The notes: generated by a model not told the origin, from the sequence alone. A stretch of DNA of 64,000 nucleotides from CADEEN01 sp963740395 (GCA_963740395.1 CAVUEP010000015.1:1-64000); one strand, 5' to 3'. Shown: positions 40,834 through 50,509, counted from the first letter of the stretch. A program made the numbers and translations.

Positions 40834-43136
40834 CAGAAAGCGGTCCCGATCTGGAATTGAAACTTTTGGATTCTATCGTTGGGCTGACTGCGAAGAGGCG
40901 TGCCCCAACTCAGCTTCAGCGGCCCCACCGGCGATATCCAGGACAGCCCGACGCCGGCCGACGCCCTGATGCTACCGGCATCGATCTTCTCGCTCTCGCC
41001 CCACACGTTGCCCGCGTCCATGAATCCGAACAGGCGCAGCGACTTGTCGTTCCCGCCTCCTGGAACGGGCACGTACAACTCGGCGTTGACGTTCAGCTTG
41101 CGATTGCCACCAATATAGTTGTTGGTGACGTCGACGACGCCCAGGGAGCCCTGCTCGAACACACGCACCGACCCCAGGCCGCCGCCAAAGAAGTTCTTGA
41201 AGATCGGATAGGGCTTGTTGCCCAGACCCTTGCCCCAGCCCAGTTCGCTGTTCAGGCCCAGCGTGAAGCGGTTCGTGATCGGGAAATAGTGCTGGTACTG
41301 CAAGTTCGCGCGAAGGTAACGTACATCGCCGGCGATTGACCACTCGAGATTGACGCGCTGGTAGCGACCCGTTGTGGGCGAGATCGCGCTGTCGCGCTGG
41401 TCACGCGCCCAGCCCAGCGTCAGCGGTATCGCGCTGCTCGAGGAGCCGTAAAGCTCACGATAGTCACGGTAGCTCTTGTTGGTGACGTTGCCCGCAATCC
41501 GCGTGGACTCGAACCCGATGCCGATGAACACGGTGTCGAACTCGGAGAACGGCACACCGAAGCGCACCGTCGCACCCGGCGTCACGAGTTCGTACTCCTC
41601 ACCCTGGCTGTTGATGGGCTTGGTCGTGCGGTAGAAGACGTCGACGGCGCGTGAGATGCCGTCGATCGTGAAGTAGGGATCGATGGTCGACACCACCACC
41701 GTGCGATTGGACTTGCTGGTATTCAGTTCGATGCCCAGGTAGTTCCCGGTGCCGAACACGTTCTCCTGCTTGATCGACGCCGTGAACGAGACCTTGTCAC
41801 TGCTGGAATAGCCTGCGCCGATCAGCAGGTTGCCGGTCGGCTTCTCGGTCACCTTGATCGTCAAGTCGACCTGGTCCGCCGTGCCCGGCACCTCGTCGGT
41901 CTCGATCTCGACGTCCTTGAAGTAACCCAGGCGATCGACTCTGTCGCGTGACAGCTTGATCTTGCCACCGTCATACCAGGCCGACTCGAACTGGCGAAAC
42001 TCCCGGCGCACAACTTCGTCGCGCGTGCGGTTGTTGCCCGCGACGTTGACGCGACGCACATAGACGCGGCGCTGCGGATCCGCCTGCAGGACGACCGCGA
42101 CCTGGCCCGTGGCACGGTCGATCTCCGGTCGCGCCTGGGTTCGCGCAAAGGCGTAGCCATAGAGACCGTACAAGTCGCCAAACAGCTTCGTCGTGGTCGC
42201 CACGTCTTCGCTGCGGTAAGGCTCGCCAGGACGGATGCGGACCAGGCGCCGGAACTCGTCTTCCTTGCCCAGAAAGTCGCCTTCGAGCTTGACGGCGGTG
42301 ACGGTGTAGCGCTGCCCCTCACGGACCGTGATCGTGATGCTGATGTCCTGCTTGTCGGGCGAGATCGTGACCTGCGTGGCCTCGACCTCGAACTCGAGGT
42401 AGCCGCGGTTGGTGTAGTAGGCGCGGATCGTCTCGAGGTCGGCGTTGAGCTTGCTGCGCGAGTAGCGGTCGGTCTTGGTGTACCAGGTCAGCCAGCCTCC
42501 CGTGGTCTGCTCGAGCAATCCGAGCAGTGTGCTCTCAGAGAACACCTTGGTGCCGACGATGCGGATTTCCTTGATCTTGGCCGCGTCGCCTTCGGTCATC
42601 GTGAAGCTGACGTTGACCCGGTTGCGCTCGAGAGGCGTGATCGTCGTCACCACTTCGGCGCCGTAAAGACTGCGCGTCAAGTACTGGCGCTTGATCTCCT
42701 GCTCGGCACGGTCGATCACGGCGCGGTCGAACGGCAGGCCTTCGCCGATACCCGAGTCCTTGAGTGCCTTGGTCAGCGTCTCGGTGTCGAACTCCTTCAG
42801 GCCGACAAACGTGACCGTCGCAATGATGGCGCGTTCGTCGACCACGACGACCAATACCTTGCCTTCGATCTCGACGCGCACGTCCTTGAACAACCCCGTG
42901 GCGAACAACGCTCGCAATGCGGCGGCGCCCTTTTCGTCGCTGTAGGTGTCGCCCACACGAAATGGCAGAGACGCAAACACGGTCCCGGGGTCGGTGCGCT
43001 GCAGGCCCTCGACGCGGATGTCTTCGATGACGAACGGCTCCGCAGCGCGCGCGGCAGGCGACGCGGCGAGAACACCGAGGGCCATCACGATGGCTGCAAC
43101 CGGACGCAGCGGGAGGGGGGCAAAGGGAAATGGCAT
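40833..43136 (-). CDS. bamA: Outer membrane protein assembly factor BamA
   Basis: The Omp85 core of the BAM complex, 767 residues. It has a signal peptide (to AARAAE), five POTRA domains (from FVIEDIRVEGLQRTDPG) and a C-terminal beta-barrel ending in the phenylalanine beta-signal (FQFQIGTAF). Odd point: the conserved loop-6 VRGF motif reads VRVF (GGLGSVRVFEQGSLG; the Val codon is at plus 41160-41162). That Gly is near-invariant in Omp85 proteins. The rest of the barrel looks normal. Neighbours skp, rseP and the lpx genes fit envelope biogenesis. Confidence 0.97.
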   Translation of the reverse strand: MPFPFAPLPLRPVAAIVMALGVLAASPAARAAEPFVIEDIRVEGLQRTDPGTVFASLPFRVGDTYSDEKGAAALRALFATGLFKDVRVEIEGKVLVVVVDERAIIATVTFVGLKEFDTETLTKALKDSGIGEGLPFDRAVIDRAEQEIKRQYLTRSLYGAEVVTTITPLERNRVNVSFTMTEGDAAKIKEIRIVGTKVFSESTLLGLLEQTTGGWLTWYTKTDRYSRSKLNADLETIRAYYTNRGYLEFEVEATQVTISPDKQDISITITVREGQRYTVTAVKLEGDFLGKEDEFRRLVRIRPGEPYRSEDVATTTKLFGDLYGLYGYAFARTQARPEIDRATGQVAVVLQADPQRRVYVRRVNVAGNNRTRDEVVRREFRQFESAWYDGGKIKLSRDRVDRLGYFKDVEIETDEVPGTADQVDLTIKVTEKPTGNLLIGAGYSSSDKVSFTASIKQENVFGTGNYLGIELNTSKSNRTVVVSTIDPYFTIDGISRAVDVFYRTTKPINSQGEEYELVTPGATVRFGVPFSEFDTVFIGIGFESTRIAGNVTNKSYRDYRELYGSSSSAIPLTLGWARDQRDSAISPTTGRYQRVNLEWSIAGDVRYLRANLQYQHYFPITNRFTLGLNSELGWGKGLGNKPYPIFKNFFGGGLGSVRVFEQGSLGVVDVTNNYIGGNRKLNVNAELYVPVPGGGNDKSLRLFGFMDAGNVWGESEKIDAGSIRASAGVGLSWISPVGPLKLSWGTPLRSQPNDRIQKFQFQIGTAF

Positions 43137-43163
43137 CGAGAGGTTGGCGCAGTCGGTGGCGCG

Positions 43164-44534
43164 TCAGTGCTGACCCAGCAGGCGGGCCACGTCGTTGGAG
43201 AGGGCAAGTGACATCAACAGCAGCAGGATCAGCGCACCGCCGCGCTGCAGCCACTTGAGCCAGAGGTCGGAGACCTGGCGGCCGGTGACGGCTTCGAAAA
43301 GATAATACATGAGGTGCCCACCGTCGAGCATGGGCAACGGCAGCAGATTGAGCACACCCAGACTGACGCTGACCAGCGCCAGGAATCCCAGGTAATAGGT
43401 CAGGCCGAGTTGTACCGACTGCCCGGCATAGTCCGCGATCGTCAGCGGCCCGGACAGGTTCTTCAGCGATGCTTGGCCGATCAGCATGCGGCCGAGCATC
43501 CTGACGGTCAACAGCGACACCTCCCAGGTTCGCGCCGCACCCTGCACGAGACCGTCGATCGGACCCTTCTGCAGCGTCACCATTTCAGGCGCGCGGCCGA
43601 TGAACGCATCGATCCGGCCGAAACGCAGGTCGGCATCGACCATCACGCGCGGCTTGACGCTCAACTCATGCGTCACGCCACCCCGGTCGACCTCCCAGAC
43701 CATCGGCGCGGCGCTGCCATCGGCCGTCAGGCGTCGGATCCGTTCCCGCAGTTGCTGTGCGTCCAGGATGATCGTGCCGTCGACACGTAGCACCCGGTCG
43801 CCGCTCTTGAGACCCGCCCGGTCTGCCGGCCCGTCGCCCTTGACCTCACCCATGACCGCCGCGCTGTAGGGCGCGCCCAGGCCCACGCGCTGCATCAGCT
43901 TGGCGTCGACTTCGCGGCTCTCGATGCGGCCCAGATCCAGGGTCAACTGTCGGCTGCCCCGGCCTTCCCGGTCGCTGACCATCAGGGTCAGGGAATCACT
44001 CTGCAGCGTGGCCTGCGTCACCTGCCAGCGCAGGTCGTTCAATGACTCGACGTCCTGCCATTGCACCCCGTCTTGAGACCAGGCACGTACCCAGTCGCCC
44101 GAGCGCATGCCGGCCCGCTCAGCCAGGCTGCCCTGTACCGGGGCGCTCAGCACCGCCTTGGGTTCGTCGACGCCGATCCAATGTGCCGTGGCATACAGCA
44201 GGACGGCCAGCAGCAGGTTGGCCGCTGGTCCCGCGGCCACGATGGCTGTGCGCTGACGCAGCGACTTGCGGTTGAATGCCTGCGCCAGCTCATGGGGCGA
44301 CACGGTGTCTTCGCGCTCGTCAAGCATCTTGACGTAGCCACCCAGTGGCAGCGCCGAGAGCACGAACTCCGTGCTGTCGGGCGTTGCCTGCCGGCGCCAG
44401 ATGACGCGCCCGAAGCCGACCGAGAAGCGCAGCACCTTGACGCCGCACCAGCGTGCCACCTGGTAGTGGCCCCACTCGTGGATCACGATCAGCACGCCCA
44501 GCGTGACCAGAAATGCCAGCACCGTCAGGATCAT
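43164..44534 (-). CDS. rseP: Site-2 intramembrane metalloprotease RseP
   Basis: An inner-membrane zinc protease that cleaves anti-sigma factors (RseA in E. coli). The 456 residues show HExxH in LIVIHEWGHYQVARW, two PDZ domains, and the LDG motif region NLLPLPMLDGGHLMYYLFEAVTGR near the C-terminus. Several membrane segments are present. The start overlaps the dxr stop as ATGA. It sits in the standard dxr-rseP-bamA order. Confidence 0.96.
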   Translation of the reverse strand: MILTVLAFLVTLGVLIVIHEWGHYQVARWCGVKVLRFSVGFGRVIWRRQATPDSTEFVLSALPLGGYVKMLDEREDTVSPHELAQAFNRKSLRQRTAIVAAGPAANLLLAVLLYATAHWIGVDEPKAVLSAPVQGSLAERAGMRSGDWVRAWSQDGVQWQDVESLNDLRWQVTQATLQSDSLTLMVSDREGRGSRQLTLDLGRIESREVDAKLMQRVGLGAPYSAAVMGEVKGDGPADRAGLKSGDRVLRVDGTIILDAQQLRERIRRLTADGSAAPMVWEVDRGGVTHELSVKPRVMVDADLRFGRIDAFIGRAPEMVTLQKGPIDGLVQGAARTWEVSLLTVRMLGRMLIGQASLKNLSGPLTIADYAGQSVQLGLTYYLGFLALVSVSLGVLNLLPLPMLDGGHLMYYLFEAVTGRQVSDLWLKWLQRGGALILLLLMSLALSNDVARLLGQH

Positions 44535-45715
44535 CGAGCACGCTCCATCACGACGCGGCGCGCGTGCACGCGCGCCCGGGCGTCGAGTGCCAGCAAATCG
44601 TCCAATCCCGCGGCGTCAGTCAGTTCAGGCAGCACCCGTTCGACAGTCTGCGCATTGACACGGTGAATGTCGGTGAAGCGGATCCCGCCGGCCAGGAAGG
44701 CGGCCACCGCGACTTCGTTGGCGGCGTTGAGCACCGCGGTGCTGCCTTCGCGTGCTCGCAGGGCCTCCCAGGCCAGGTACACGCCAGGAAAGCGCTCACG
44801 CCTGACCGGCTCGAAGCTGAGGTCGCGCAAGGTCTCGAATTCGAGTCGCGAGGCACCCGAGGCGATGCGATCCGGGAACGCCAGGCCGTAGGCAATCGGC
44901 ACGCGCATGTCGGGCGTACCCATCTGCGCGAGCACGGAGTTGTCGCGACACACCACCATCGAGTGGATGATGCTCTGCGGATGGATCACGACGCGAATCT
45001 GCTCGGGCGTCAGGTCGAACAGCCAGCGCGCCTCGATGACCTCGAGCGCCTTGTTCATCATCGTCGCCGAGTCGACCGATATCTTTCGGCCCATGACCCA
45101 GTTCGGGTGCGCGACGGCCTGGTCCGGCGTGATCTCATGCAGCGAGGCCAGTTCACGTTCGCGAAATGGCCCGCCGGATGCGGTCAGCACGATATGGTCG
45201 ATCTGCTCGGGCCAACGCAGGCGATCCACCGGCAGGCACTGAAAGATCGCCGAATGCTCACTGTCGATCGGCAGCAGCAGGGCGCCGCCGTCACGCACCG
45301 CGTCCATGAACAGCGCGCCGCCGACGACCAGGGCCTCCTTGTTGGCCAGCAGGATGCGCTTGCCTGCCCGCGCCGCGGCCAGGCAGGGCGCGAGTCCCGC
45401 GGCACCGACGATCGCCGCCATCACAGTGGTCACGTCGTCGTGCGAAGCGATCTCGGACAGCGCCTGTTCGCCGTGGAGCACTTCAGTGGCAAGCCCCTGC
45501 GCGCGCAGTCGCCGCTGCAATGCACCTGCGGCACCCGCGTCGCCCAGCACCGCGTAGTGCGGCTTCCAGCGCAGACACTGGGCCTCGAGCTCAGCGCTGC
45601 GGCTGTGCGCCGTCAGCGCGATGACGTCGAAGCGATCCGGGTGCTGCGCCACCACGTCGAGCGTGCTGACGCCGACCGAGCCGGTCGAGCCGAGAATGGC
45701 AAGTCGCTGCTTCAT
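44531..45715 (-). CDS. dxr: 1-deoxy-D-xylulose 5-phosphate reductoisomerase (DXR/IspC)
   Basis: The second enzyme of the MEP isoprenoid pathway, converting DXP to MEP. The 394 residues show the NADPH fold (LAILGSTGSVGVSTLDVV), the metal/substrate region (LLPIDSEHSAIFQCL and TASGGPFRERELASL) and GRKISVDSATMMNKALEVIEA. The start at 45715 (MKQRLAILGSTG) is set by the family N-terminus. It lies 4 bp after the cdsA stop. Confidence 0.97.
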   Translation of the reverse strand: MKQRLAILGSTGSVGVSTLDVVAQHPDRFDVIALTAHSRSAELEAQCLRWKPHYAVLGDAGAAGALQRRLRAQGLATEVLHGEQALSEIASHDDVTTVMAAIVGAAGLAPCLAAARAGKRILLANKEALVVGGALFMDAVRDGGALLLPIDSEHSAIFQCLPVDRLRWPEQIDHIVLTASGGPFRERELASLHEITPDQAVAHPNWVMGRKISVDSATMMNKALEVIEARWLFDLTPEQIRVVIHPQSIIHSMVVCRDNSVLAQMGTPDMRVPIAYGLAFPDRIASGASRLEFETLRDLSFEPVRRERFPGVYLAWEALRAREGSTAVLNAANEVAVAAFLAGGIRFTDIHRVNAQTVERVLPELTDAAGLDDLLALDARARVHARRVVMERAR

Positions 45716-45719
45716 TGCA

Positions 45720-46559
45720 CTACAGGCTCGACAGCGCCAGAGCGACCGGCAGCACCGGCAGCAGGGCGTCGATACGGTCGAGCACGCCGCCATGGCCAGG
45801 CAACAAGCGGCTTGAATCCTTGACCCCCGCCGCACGCTTGACGAGAGACTCGAACAGGTCGCCCGCGACGCTGAACCCGGCCAGCACGCAGGCCAGGACG
45901 GCCATGCCGGCCCAGCCGATCTGCTCAACCCAAACCGTGTACAGACTGGCGGAACCTACCGGCCATTGGCGGTCGATCGCCAGGACCCAGATGCCTGCGA
46001 GCAACCACACGCAGGCGACGCCACCGACCACGCCCTCCCAGGTCTTGCCTGGACTGATGGTCGGCGCAAGCTTGCGGCGCCCGAAGGCGCGTCCCGCTGC
46101 ATAGGCGCCGATGTCCGCAACCCAGACAAGGCACAGGACCGAAAGCAGGAAATTGACCCCCACGGCGCGTGCCTTGGCCAGGGCCAGCCACGCCGCCCAG
46201 AGTGCCAGCAGGCCCAGCGCAAGCCGCAGCGTCGCCGGCCAGCGCTGCCACTGTGCCGGCCCCGTGCGCAACGCCAGGGCAAGGAGAAGGACCCAGACCG
46301 CGGCGGCGCCCCACCACAGCGAGCTCGACACCTTGTCCACGCTGCCCGTGTACACCGCCCACAAGCCGGCCAACGCCAACAGGGTGCCGGGTCCCAGCGC
46401 GGCGACGCGGGCCACGCCATTCAGGCGCGACCACTCCCAGCCCGCCGCTGCGATCAATGACAAGGTCAGCAATGCAAACGGCCACGGCGTCTGAACCCAC
46501 AAAGAGGGCAGAAAGAGTGCCAGCAGCACCACGGCCGTGATCACGCGCTGCAACAGCAT
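45720..46559 (-). CDS. cdsA: Phosphatidate cytidylyltransferase CdsA
   Basis: An inner-membrane enzyme making CDP-diacylglycerol, the branch point of phospholipid synthesis. The 279 residues contain about eight hydrophobic segments and the CDS signature near the C-terminus (AGFSVAGDLFESLVKRAAGVKDSSRLLPGHGGVLDRIDALLPVLPVA). It lies between uppS and dxr as in many Proteobacteria. Confidence 0.95.
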   Translation of the reverse strand: MLLQRVITAVVLLALFLPSLWVQTPWPFALLTLSLIAAAGWEWSRLNGVARVAALGPGTLLALAGLWAVYTGSVDKVSSSLWWGAAAVWVLLLALALRTGPAQWQRWPATLRLALGLLALWAAWLALAKARAVGVNFLLSVLCLVWVADIGAYAAGRAFGRRKLAPTISPGKTWEGVVGGVACVWLLAGIWVLAIDRQWPVGSASLYTVWVEQIGWAGMAVLACVLAGFSVAGDLFESLVKRAAGVKDSSRLLPGHGGVLDRIDALLPVLPVALALSSL

Positions 46560-46571
46560 CGAGCGCGTGCC

Positions 46572-47303
46572 TCAGGCGCTGACGGCCTGCGGCGCAGGGT
46601 CGACAGCGATGGCACCAAAGCGCCGGTCACGCGCCCGAAACTCAGCCAGCGCGGCATCAAGCTCGGCCTCGCCGAAATCCGGCCACAGACAGCCCGTGAA
46701 GTACAGCTCCGAGTAGGCCACCTGCCAGAGCAGAAAGTTGCTGATCCGCACCTCGCCGCCGGTGCGAATGAACAGGTCAGGGTCGGGCGCGAAGTGCATC
46801 GCCATGTAGCGCCCGAGCGTGGCCTCGTCGAGCGCGGCCGCATCGACGCCGTCGGCCAGCGCGCGCCGCATCGCCTGCACGACGTCCCAGCGGCCGCCGT
46901 AGTTGAAGGCGACGGACAAGGTGATGCGGTTGTTGTGCTCCGTCGCTCGCTCGGCCTGGTCCCAGGCGGCGCGCACCTTGGCCGACACGGCATCTCGATC
47001 GCCGACGATGCGGATTCGAACGCCCTCGGTGGCGAGCTTGGTCAGGTACTTGGAGACCGCGACCAGCACCAGCCCCATCAGGCCCGACACCTCGTCGCTC
47101 GGGCGCTTCCAGTTCTCCGACGAAAAAGCAAACACGGTCAAGTACTCGATGCCCCGGTCGGCACAGGCCTGCACCGTGCGCACCAAGGCGTCGACACCCT
47201 GCTTGTGGCCGAAGAAGCGCGGCATGAAACGCTTCTTGGCCCAGCGGCCGTTGCCGTCCATCACGATCGCCACATGGCGTGGCGGCTGGGGTTCTTGTGG
47301 CAC
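46572..47303 (-). CDS. uppS: Undecaprenyl (isoprenyl) diphosphate synthase UppS
   Basis: A cis-prenyltransferase producing undecaprenyl diphosphate for peptidoglycan and LPS carriers. The 243 residues have the catalytic Asp in HVAIVMDGNGRWAKKRF, then TVFAFSSENWKRP and DLFIRTGGEVRISNFLLWQVAYSELYF. The start codon is GTG at 47303. It is followed by cdsA 12 bp downstream. Confidence 0.97.
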   Translation of the reverse strand: MPQEPQPPRHVAIVMDGNGRWAKKRFMPRFFGHKQGVDALVRTVQACADRGIEYLTVFAFSSENWKRPSDEVSGLMGLVLVAVSKYLTKLATEGVRIRIVGDRDAVSAKVRAAWDQAERATEHNNRITLSVAFNYGGRWDVVQAMRRALADGVDAAALDEATLGRYMAMHFAPDPDLFIRTGGEVRISNFLLWQVAYSELYFTGCLWPDFGEAELDAALAEFRARDRRFGAIAVDPAPQAVSA

Positions 47304-47393
47304 GTGGGCAGAACCTCAGGCAGCCATCGGTTGCGCACCTGAGCGCGCTGCGCCCAGCGGGAATCGACGATTGCGCACGGTCATGGTCACCGG

Positions 47394-47954
47394 TCAGACC
47401 GCCAGTATCTCGGCTTCCTTGGCGTGGATCAGTCGATCCACTTCGGCCACCACGCGGTCGGTGAGCCTCTGGACGTCATCCTGGGCGCGGCGCTCTTCGT
47501 CTTCCGTGACCAGCTTCTCCTTGAGCAACTTCTTCAAGTGCTCATTGGCATCGCGCCGCAGATTGCGCACCGCAATCTTGGTGTCCTCGCCCGTGTGGCG
47601 CACCACCTTGGTCAGGTCCTTGCGGCGCTCCTCGGTCAGCGCGGGCATCGGCACGCGCAGCAGGTCACCTTGGGCCGCGGGGTTCAGACCCAGGTCGCTC
47701 TCGCGAATGGCCTTCTCGATCTTTGCGCCCATGCCCTTTTCCCAGGGCTGCACGCTGATCGTGCGCGCATCCAGCAGCGTCACGTTCGCAACCTGGCTGA
47801 TCGGCACCATCGACCCGTAGTAGTCGACGTGGACCTGATCGAGCAGGCCAGGATGCGCGCGGCCGGTGCGCACCTTCTGCAGTTCGCTCTTGAAGGCCTC
47901 GATGGACTTGCCCATCTTGGTTTCGGCGGTCTTCATGATCTCGGAAATGGTCAT
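47394..47954 (-). CDS. frr: Ribosome recycling factor
   Basis: RRF splits post-termination ribosomes with EF-G. The 186 residues are full length: MTISEIMKTAETKMGKSIEAFKSELQKVRTGRAHPGLLD, the proline-rich hinge GDLLRVPMPALTEERRKDL and the helical tail. GGGAGGAAG lies upstream of the ATG. It is 15 bp after pyrH and followed by a 90-bp gap to uppS. Confidence 0.98.
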   Translation of the reverse strand: MTISEIMKTAETKMGKSIEAFKSELQKVRTGRAHPGLLDQVHVDYYGSMVPISQVANVTLLDARTISVQPWEKGMGAKIEKAIRESDLGLNPAAQGDLLRVPMPALTEERRKDLTKVVRHTGEDTKIAVRNLRRDANEHLKKLLKEKLVTEDEERRAQDDVQRLTDRVVAEVDRLIHAKEAEILAV

Positions 47955-47969
47955 GTCTTCCTCCCGTCG

Positions 47970-48680
47970 TCAAACATGCACCAAGGTGCCTTCGTCTTCA
48001 CCCATCACCACGCGCTTCAATGACCCGGGCTTGTTGATCGAGAACACCTTGATCGGCAGTTTCTGGTCGCGGCACAGCGCGAAGGCCGTCGCGTCCATCA
48101 CCTGCAGGTTCTTGGCGATGGCTTCGTCGAAGCCGATCGACGCATAGCGCGTCGCGTTCGGATCCTTGTTGGGGTCGGCCGAATACACGCCGTCCACCTT
48201 GGTCGCCTTGAGCACGATCTCGGCACCGATCTCGGCACCACGCAACGCCGCCGCCGTGTCGGTCGTGAAGAACGGGTTGCCGGTGCCGGCTGCGAACACC
48301 ACAACCTTGCCCTCTTCAAGGTACTGCAGCGCCTTGGGCCGCACATAGGGCTCGACCACCTGTTCGATGCCGATCGCGCTCATCACGCGTGCGGTCATGC
48401 CTTCCTGACGCATCGTGTCGGCCAGGGCCAGCGCGTTCATCACGGTGGCCAACATGCCCATGTAGTCGGCAGTCGCGCGGTCCATGCCCACAGAGCCGCC
48501 CGCCACGCCACGGAAGATGTTGCCGCCGCCGATGACGACGGCCACCTCGACGCCCAGCTCGGTGACTTCCTGCACCTCGCGCACCATGCGGACAATGGTG
48601 GCGCGGTTGATGCCATAGGCGTCCTCGCCCATCAGCGCTTCGCCGGACAGTTTCAGCAGGATGCGTTTGTAGGCCGGCAT
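47970..48680 (-). CDS. pyrH: Uridylate kinase PyrH
   Basis: A hexameric bacterial UMP kinase of the amino-acid-kinase fold, 236 residues. It starts YKRILLKLSGEALMG, and VAVVIGGGNIFRG and VVFAAGTGNPFFTTDTAAALR form the UMP and ATP sites. It is required for pyrimidine nucleotide synthesis. It is in the conserved tsf-pyrH-frr order, 76 bp after tsf. Confidence 0.98.
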   Translation of the reverse strand: MPAYKRILLKLSGEALMGEDAYGINRATIVRMVREVQEVTELGVEVAVVIGGGNIFRGVAGGSVGMDRATADYMGMLATVMNALALADTMRQEGMTARVMSAIGIEQVVEPYVRPKALQYLEEGKVVVFAAGTGNPFFTTDTAAALRGAEIGAEIVLKATKVDGVYSADPNKDPNATRYASIGFDEAIAKNLQVMDATAFALCRDQKLPIKVFSINKPGSLKRVVMGEDEGTLVHV

Positions 48681-48756
48681 GCGGCAGGGCTCCTCAGGCG
48701 GTGAACAGGCGACAGTTTAAGGGGGCGCGTCGCCGGCCCGGCATCCGCAATCGGTC

Positions 48757-49647
48757 TTAGGGGCCCTTGGCGGCTGCAATTTGCGCTGCGACCTCGGCGG
48801 CGAAGTCGTCGGTCTTCTTCTCGATGCCCTCCCCGACCACGTACAAGGTGAAGCCCTTGACCTGCGTGGCACGCTCCTTGAGCATCTGCTCGACGGTCTG
48901 CTTGTCATTCTTGACGAAGGTCTGGTTCAGCAGGGAGACCTCCTTCAAGAACTTCTGCACCGAGCCTTCGACCATCTTGGCGACGATTTCGGCAGGCTTG
49001 CCCGACTCGGCGGCCTTCTCGGCTGCAATCTTGCGCTCCTTGTCCACCAGCGCGGCTGGCACGTTGGCCTGGGACAGCGCGGCCGGCTTCATCGCGGCCA
49101 CGTGCATCGCGACGTCCTTGGCGGCCACGTCGTCGCCGTCAAACTCGACGATCACGCCGATGCGCGTACCGTGCAGGTAGCTGGCCAGCTTGCCGCCACT
49201 GGCATAGCGCCGGAAGCGGCGGATGGCCATGTTTTCGCCGATCTTGCCGATCAGCCCCTTGCGCACATCCTCGAGCGTCGGGCCAAAGCCGTCTTGGGCA
49301 TAGGCCAGGGACGACAGCGCTGCGACATCGGCCGGGTTGTGCTCAGCCACCAAGCGCGCGCAGGCGGTGGTGAAGGCCAGGAACGACTCGTTCTTGGACA
49401 CGAAGTCGGTCTCGCAATTGACCTCGACCAGCGCGCCGGTGGTGCCGTTGATGGCCGCGCTGACCACACCCTCGGCAGTCACGCGCGAAGCGGCCTTGCC
49501 GGCCTTGTTGCCAAGCTTGACGCGCAGGATCTCCTCGGCGCGTTCAGCATCGCCGCCGGCCTCGGTCAGCGCCTTCTTGCACTCCATCATCGGTGCATCG
49601 GTCTTGGCGCGAAGCTCGGCCACCATGCTTGCGGTAATTGCGGGCAT
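48757..49647 (-). CDS. tsf: Elongation factor Ts
   Basis: The EF-Tu nucleotide exchange factor, 296 residues. The N-terminal UBA-like domain and TDAPMMECKKALTEAGGDAERAEEILR signature (with the TDxP motif contacting EF-Tu) are followed by two core domains and the coiled-coil region. It follows rpsB across 75 bp holding a terminator-like hairpin. Confidence 0.98.
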   Translation of the reverse strand: MPAITASMVAELRAKTDAPMMECKKALTEAGGDAERAEEILRVKLGNKAGKAASRVTAEGVVSAAINGTTGALVEVNCETDFVSKNESFLAFTTACARLVAEHNPADVAALSSLAYAQDGFGPTLEDVRKGLIGKIGENMAIRRFRRYASGGKLASYLHGTRIGVIVEFDGDDVAAKDVAMHVAAMKPAALSQANVPAALVDKERKIAAEKAAESGKPAEIVAKMVEGSVQKFLKEVSLLNQTFVKNDKQTVEQMLKERATQVKGFTLYVVGEGIEKKTDDFAAEVAAQIAAAKGP

Positions 49648-49670
49648 TTCAACTCTCTTTCATCGGCTGG

Positions 49671-49696
49671 AAAAAAGGGGCCTGTTGCAGCCCCTT
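49671..49696 (-). terminator. Terminator-like attenuator between rpsB and tsf
   Basis: On the minus strand a perfect 7-bp stem AAGGGGC/GCCCCTT with an 8-base loop is followed by six Ts (plus 49671-49676 as AAAAAA). It lies 26 bp after the rpsB stop and 24 bp before the tsf start. Because tsf has no other obvious promoter, it probably works as a partial terminator that sets the S2 to EF-Ts ratio. Confidence 0.65.
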
Positions 49697-49722
49697 CGGA
49701 TCAATCCGCGGTTGCGACGCGA

Positions 49723-50469
49723 TCAGGCGTCTTCGCTGACCTCGACGAACTCGTCGCCACCGGCGGACACGGCCTGAACCACCTCATTGCCGGCATTGGC
49801 CTTGCCCTCGAGCACGGCGTCGGCGATGGCGCGCGCATACAGTGCAACGGCCTTGGCCGAGTCATCGTTGCCCGGGATCACGTAATCGATGCCGAGCGGC
49901 GAGTGGTTGGTGTCGACGATGCCGATCACGGGAATGCCCAGCTTGATCGCCTCGGCAACCGCGATCTTGTGGTAGCCGACGTCGATGACGAACATCGCAT
50001 CCGGCAGCGCGTTCATGTCCTGAATGCCGCCGATGTCCTTCTCGAGCTTCGTGATCTCGCGCTGGAACATCAGCGCTTCCTTCTTCAGCGCGGGTTGGGT
50101 GCCGGCATCGACCTGGGCCTGCATTTCCTTGAGCTTCTTCAGCGAGGCCTTGACCGTCTTGAAGTTGGTCATCATGCCGCCGAGCCAGCGCTGGTCGACA
50201 TAGGGCATGCCGGCGCGCTTGGCCTCCAGCGCGATCACGTCGCGCGCCTGGCGCTTGGTGCCGATCATGAGGATCGAGCCGCGCTTGGACGCCAGCTGAC
50301 GCACGAACTTCAACGCCGCCTCGAACATCGGCTGCGTCTTCTCGAGGTTGATGATGTGGATCTTGTTGCGATGGCCGTAGATGTACGGGGCCATCTTCGG
50401 GTTCCAGAAGCGCGTTTGGTGTCCGAAATGGACGCCGGCTTCCAGCATCTCGCGCATGTTGACTGACAT
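49723..50469 (-). CDS. rpsB: 30S ribosomal protein S2
   Basis: Ribosomal protein uS2, 248 residues: MREMLEAGVHFGHQTRFWNPKMAPYIYGHRNKIHIINLEKT at the N-terminus, and TNHSPLGIDYVIPGNDDSAKAVALYARAIADAVLEGK near the end. The start at 50469 (MSVNMREML) has GGAG nearby. It is the first gene of the long minus-strand array, preceded by a leader of about 150 bases with a strong hairpin. Confidence 0.98.
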   Translation of the reverse strand: MSVNMREMLEAGVHFGHQTRFWNPKMAPYIYGHRNKIHIINLEKTQPMFEAALKFVRQLASKRGSILMIGTKRQARDVIALEAKRAGMPYVDQRWLGGMMTNFKTVKASLKKLKEMQAQVDAGTQPALKKEALMFQREITKLEKDIGGIQDMNALPDAMFVIDVGYHKIAVAEAIKLGIPVIGIVDTNHSPLGIDYVIPGNDDSAKAVALYARAIADAVLEGKANAGNEVVQAVSAGGDEFVEVSEDA

Positions 50470-50509
50470 GAAAACTCCAAAAAGGTTGGGTCTAGAATCC
50501 GGCGCGAAT

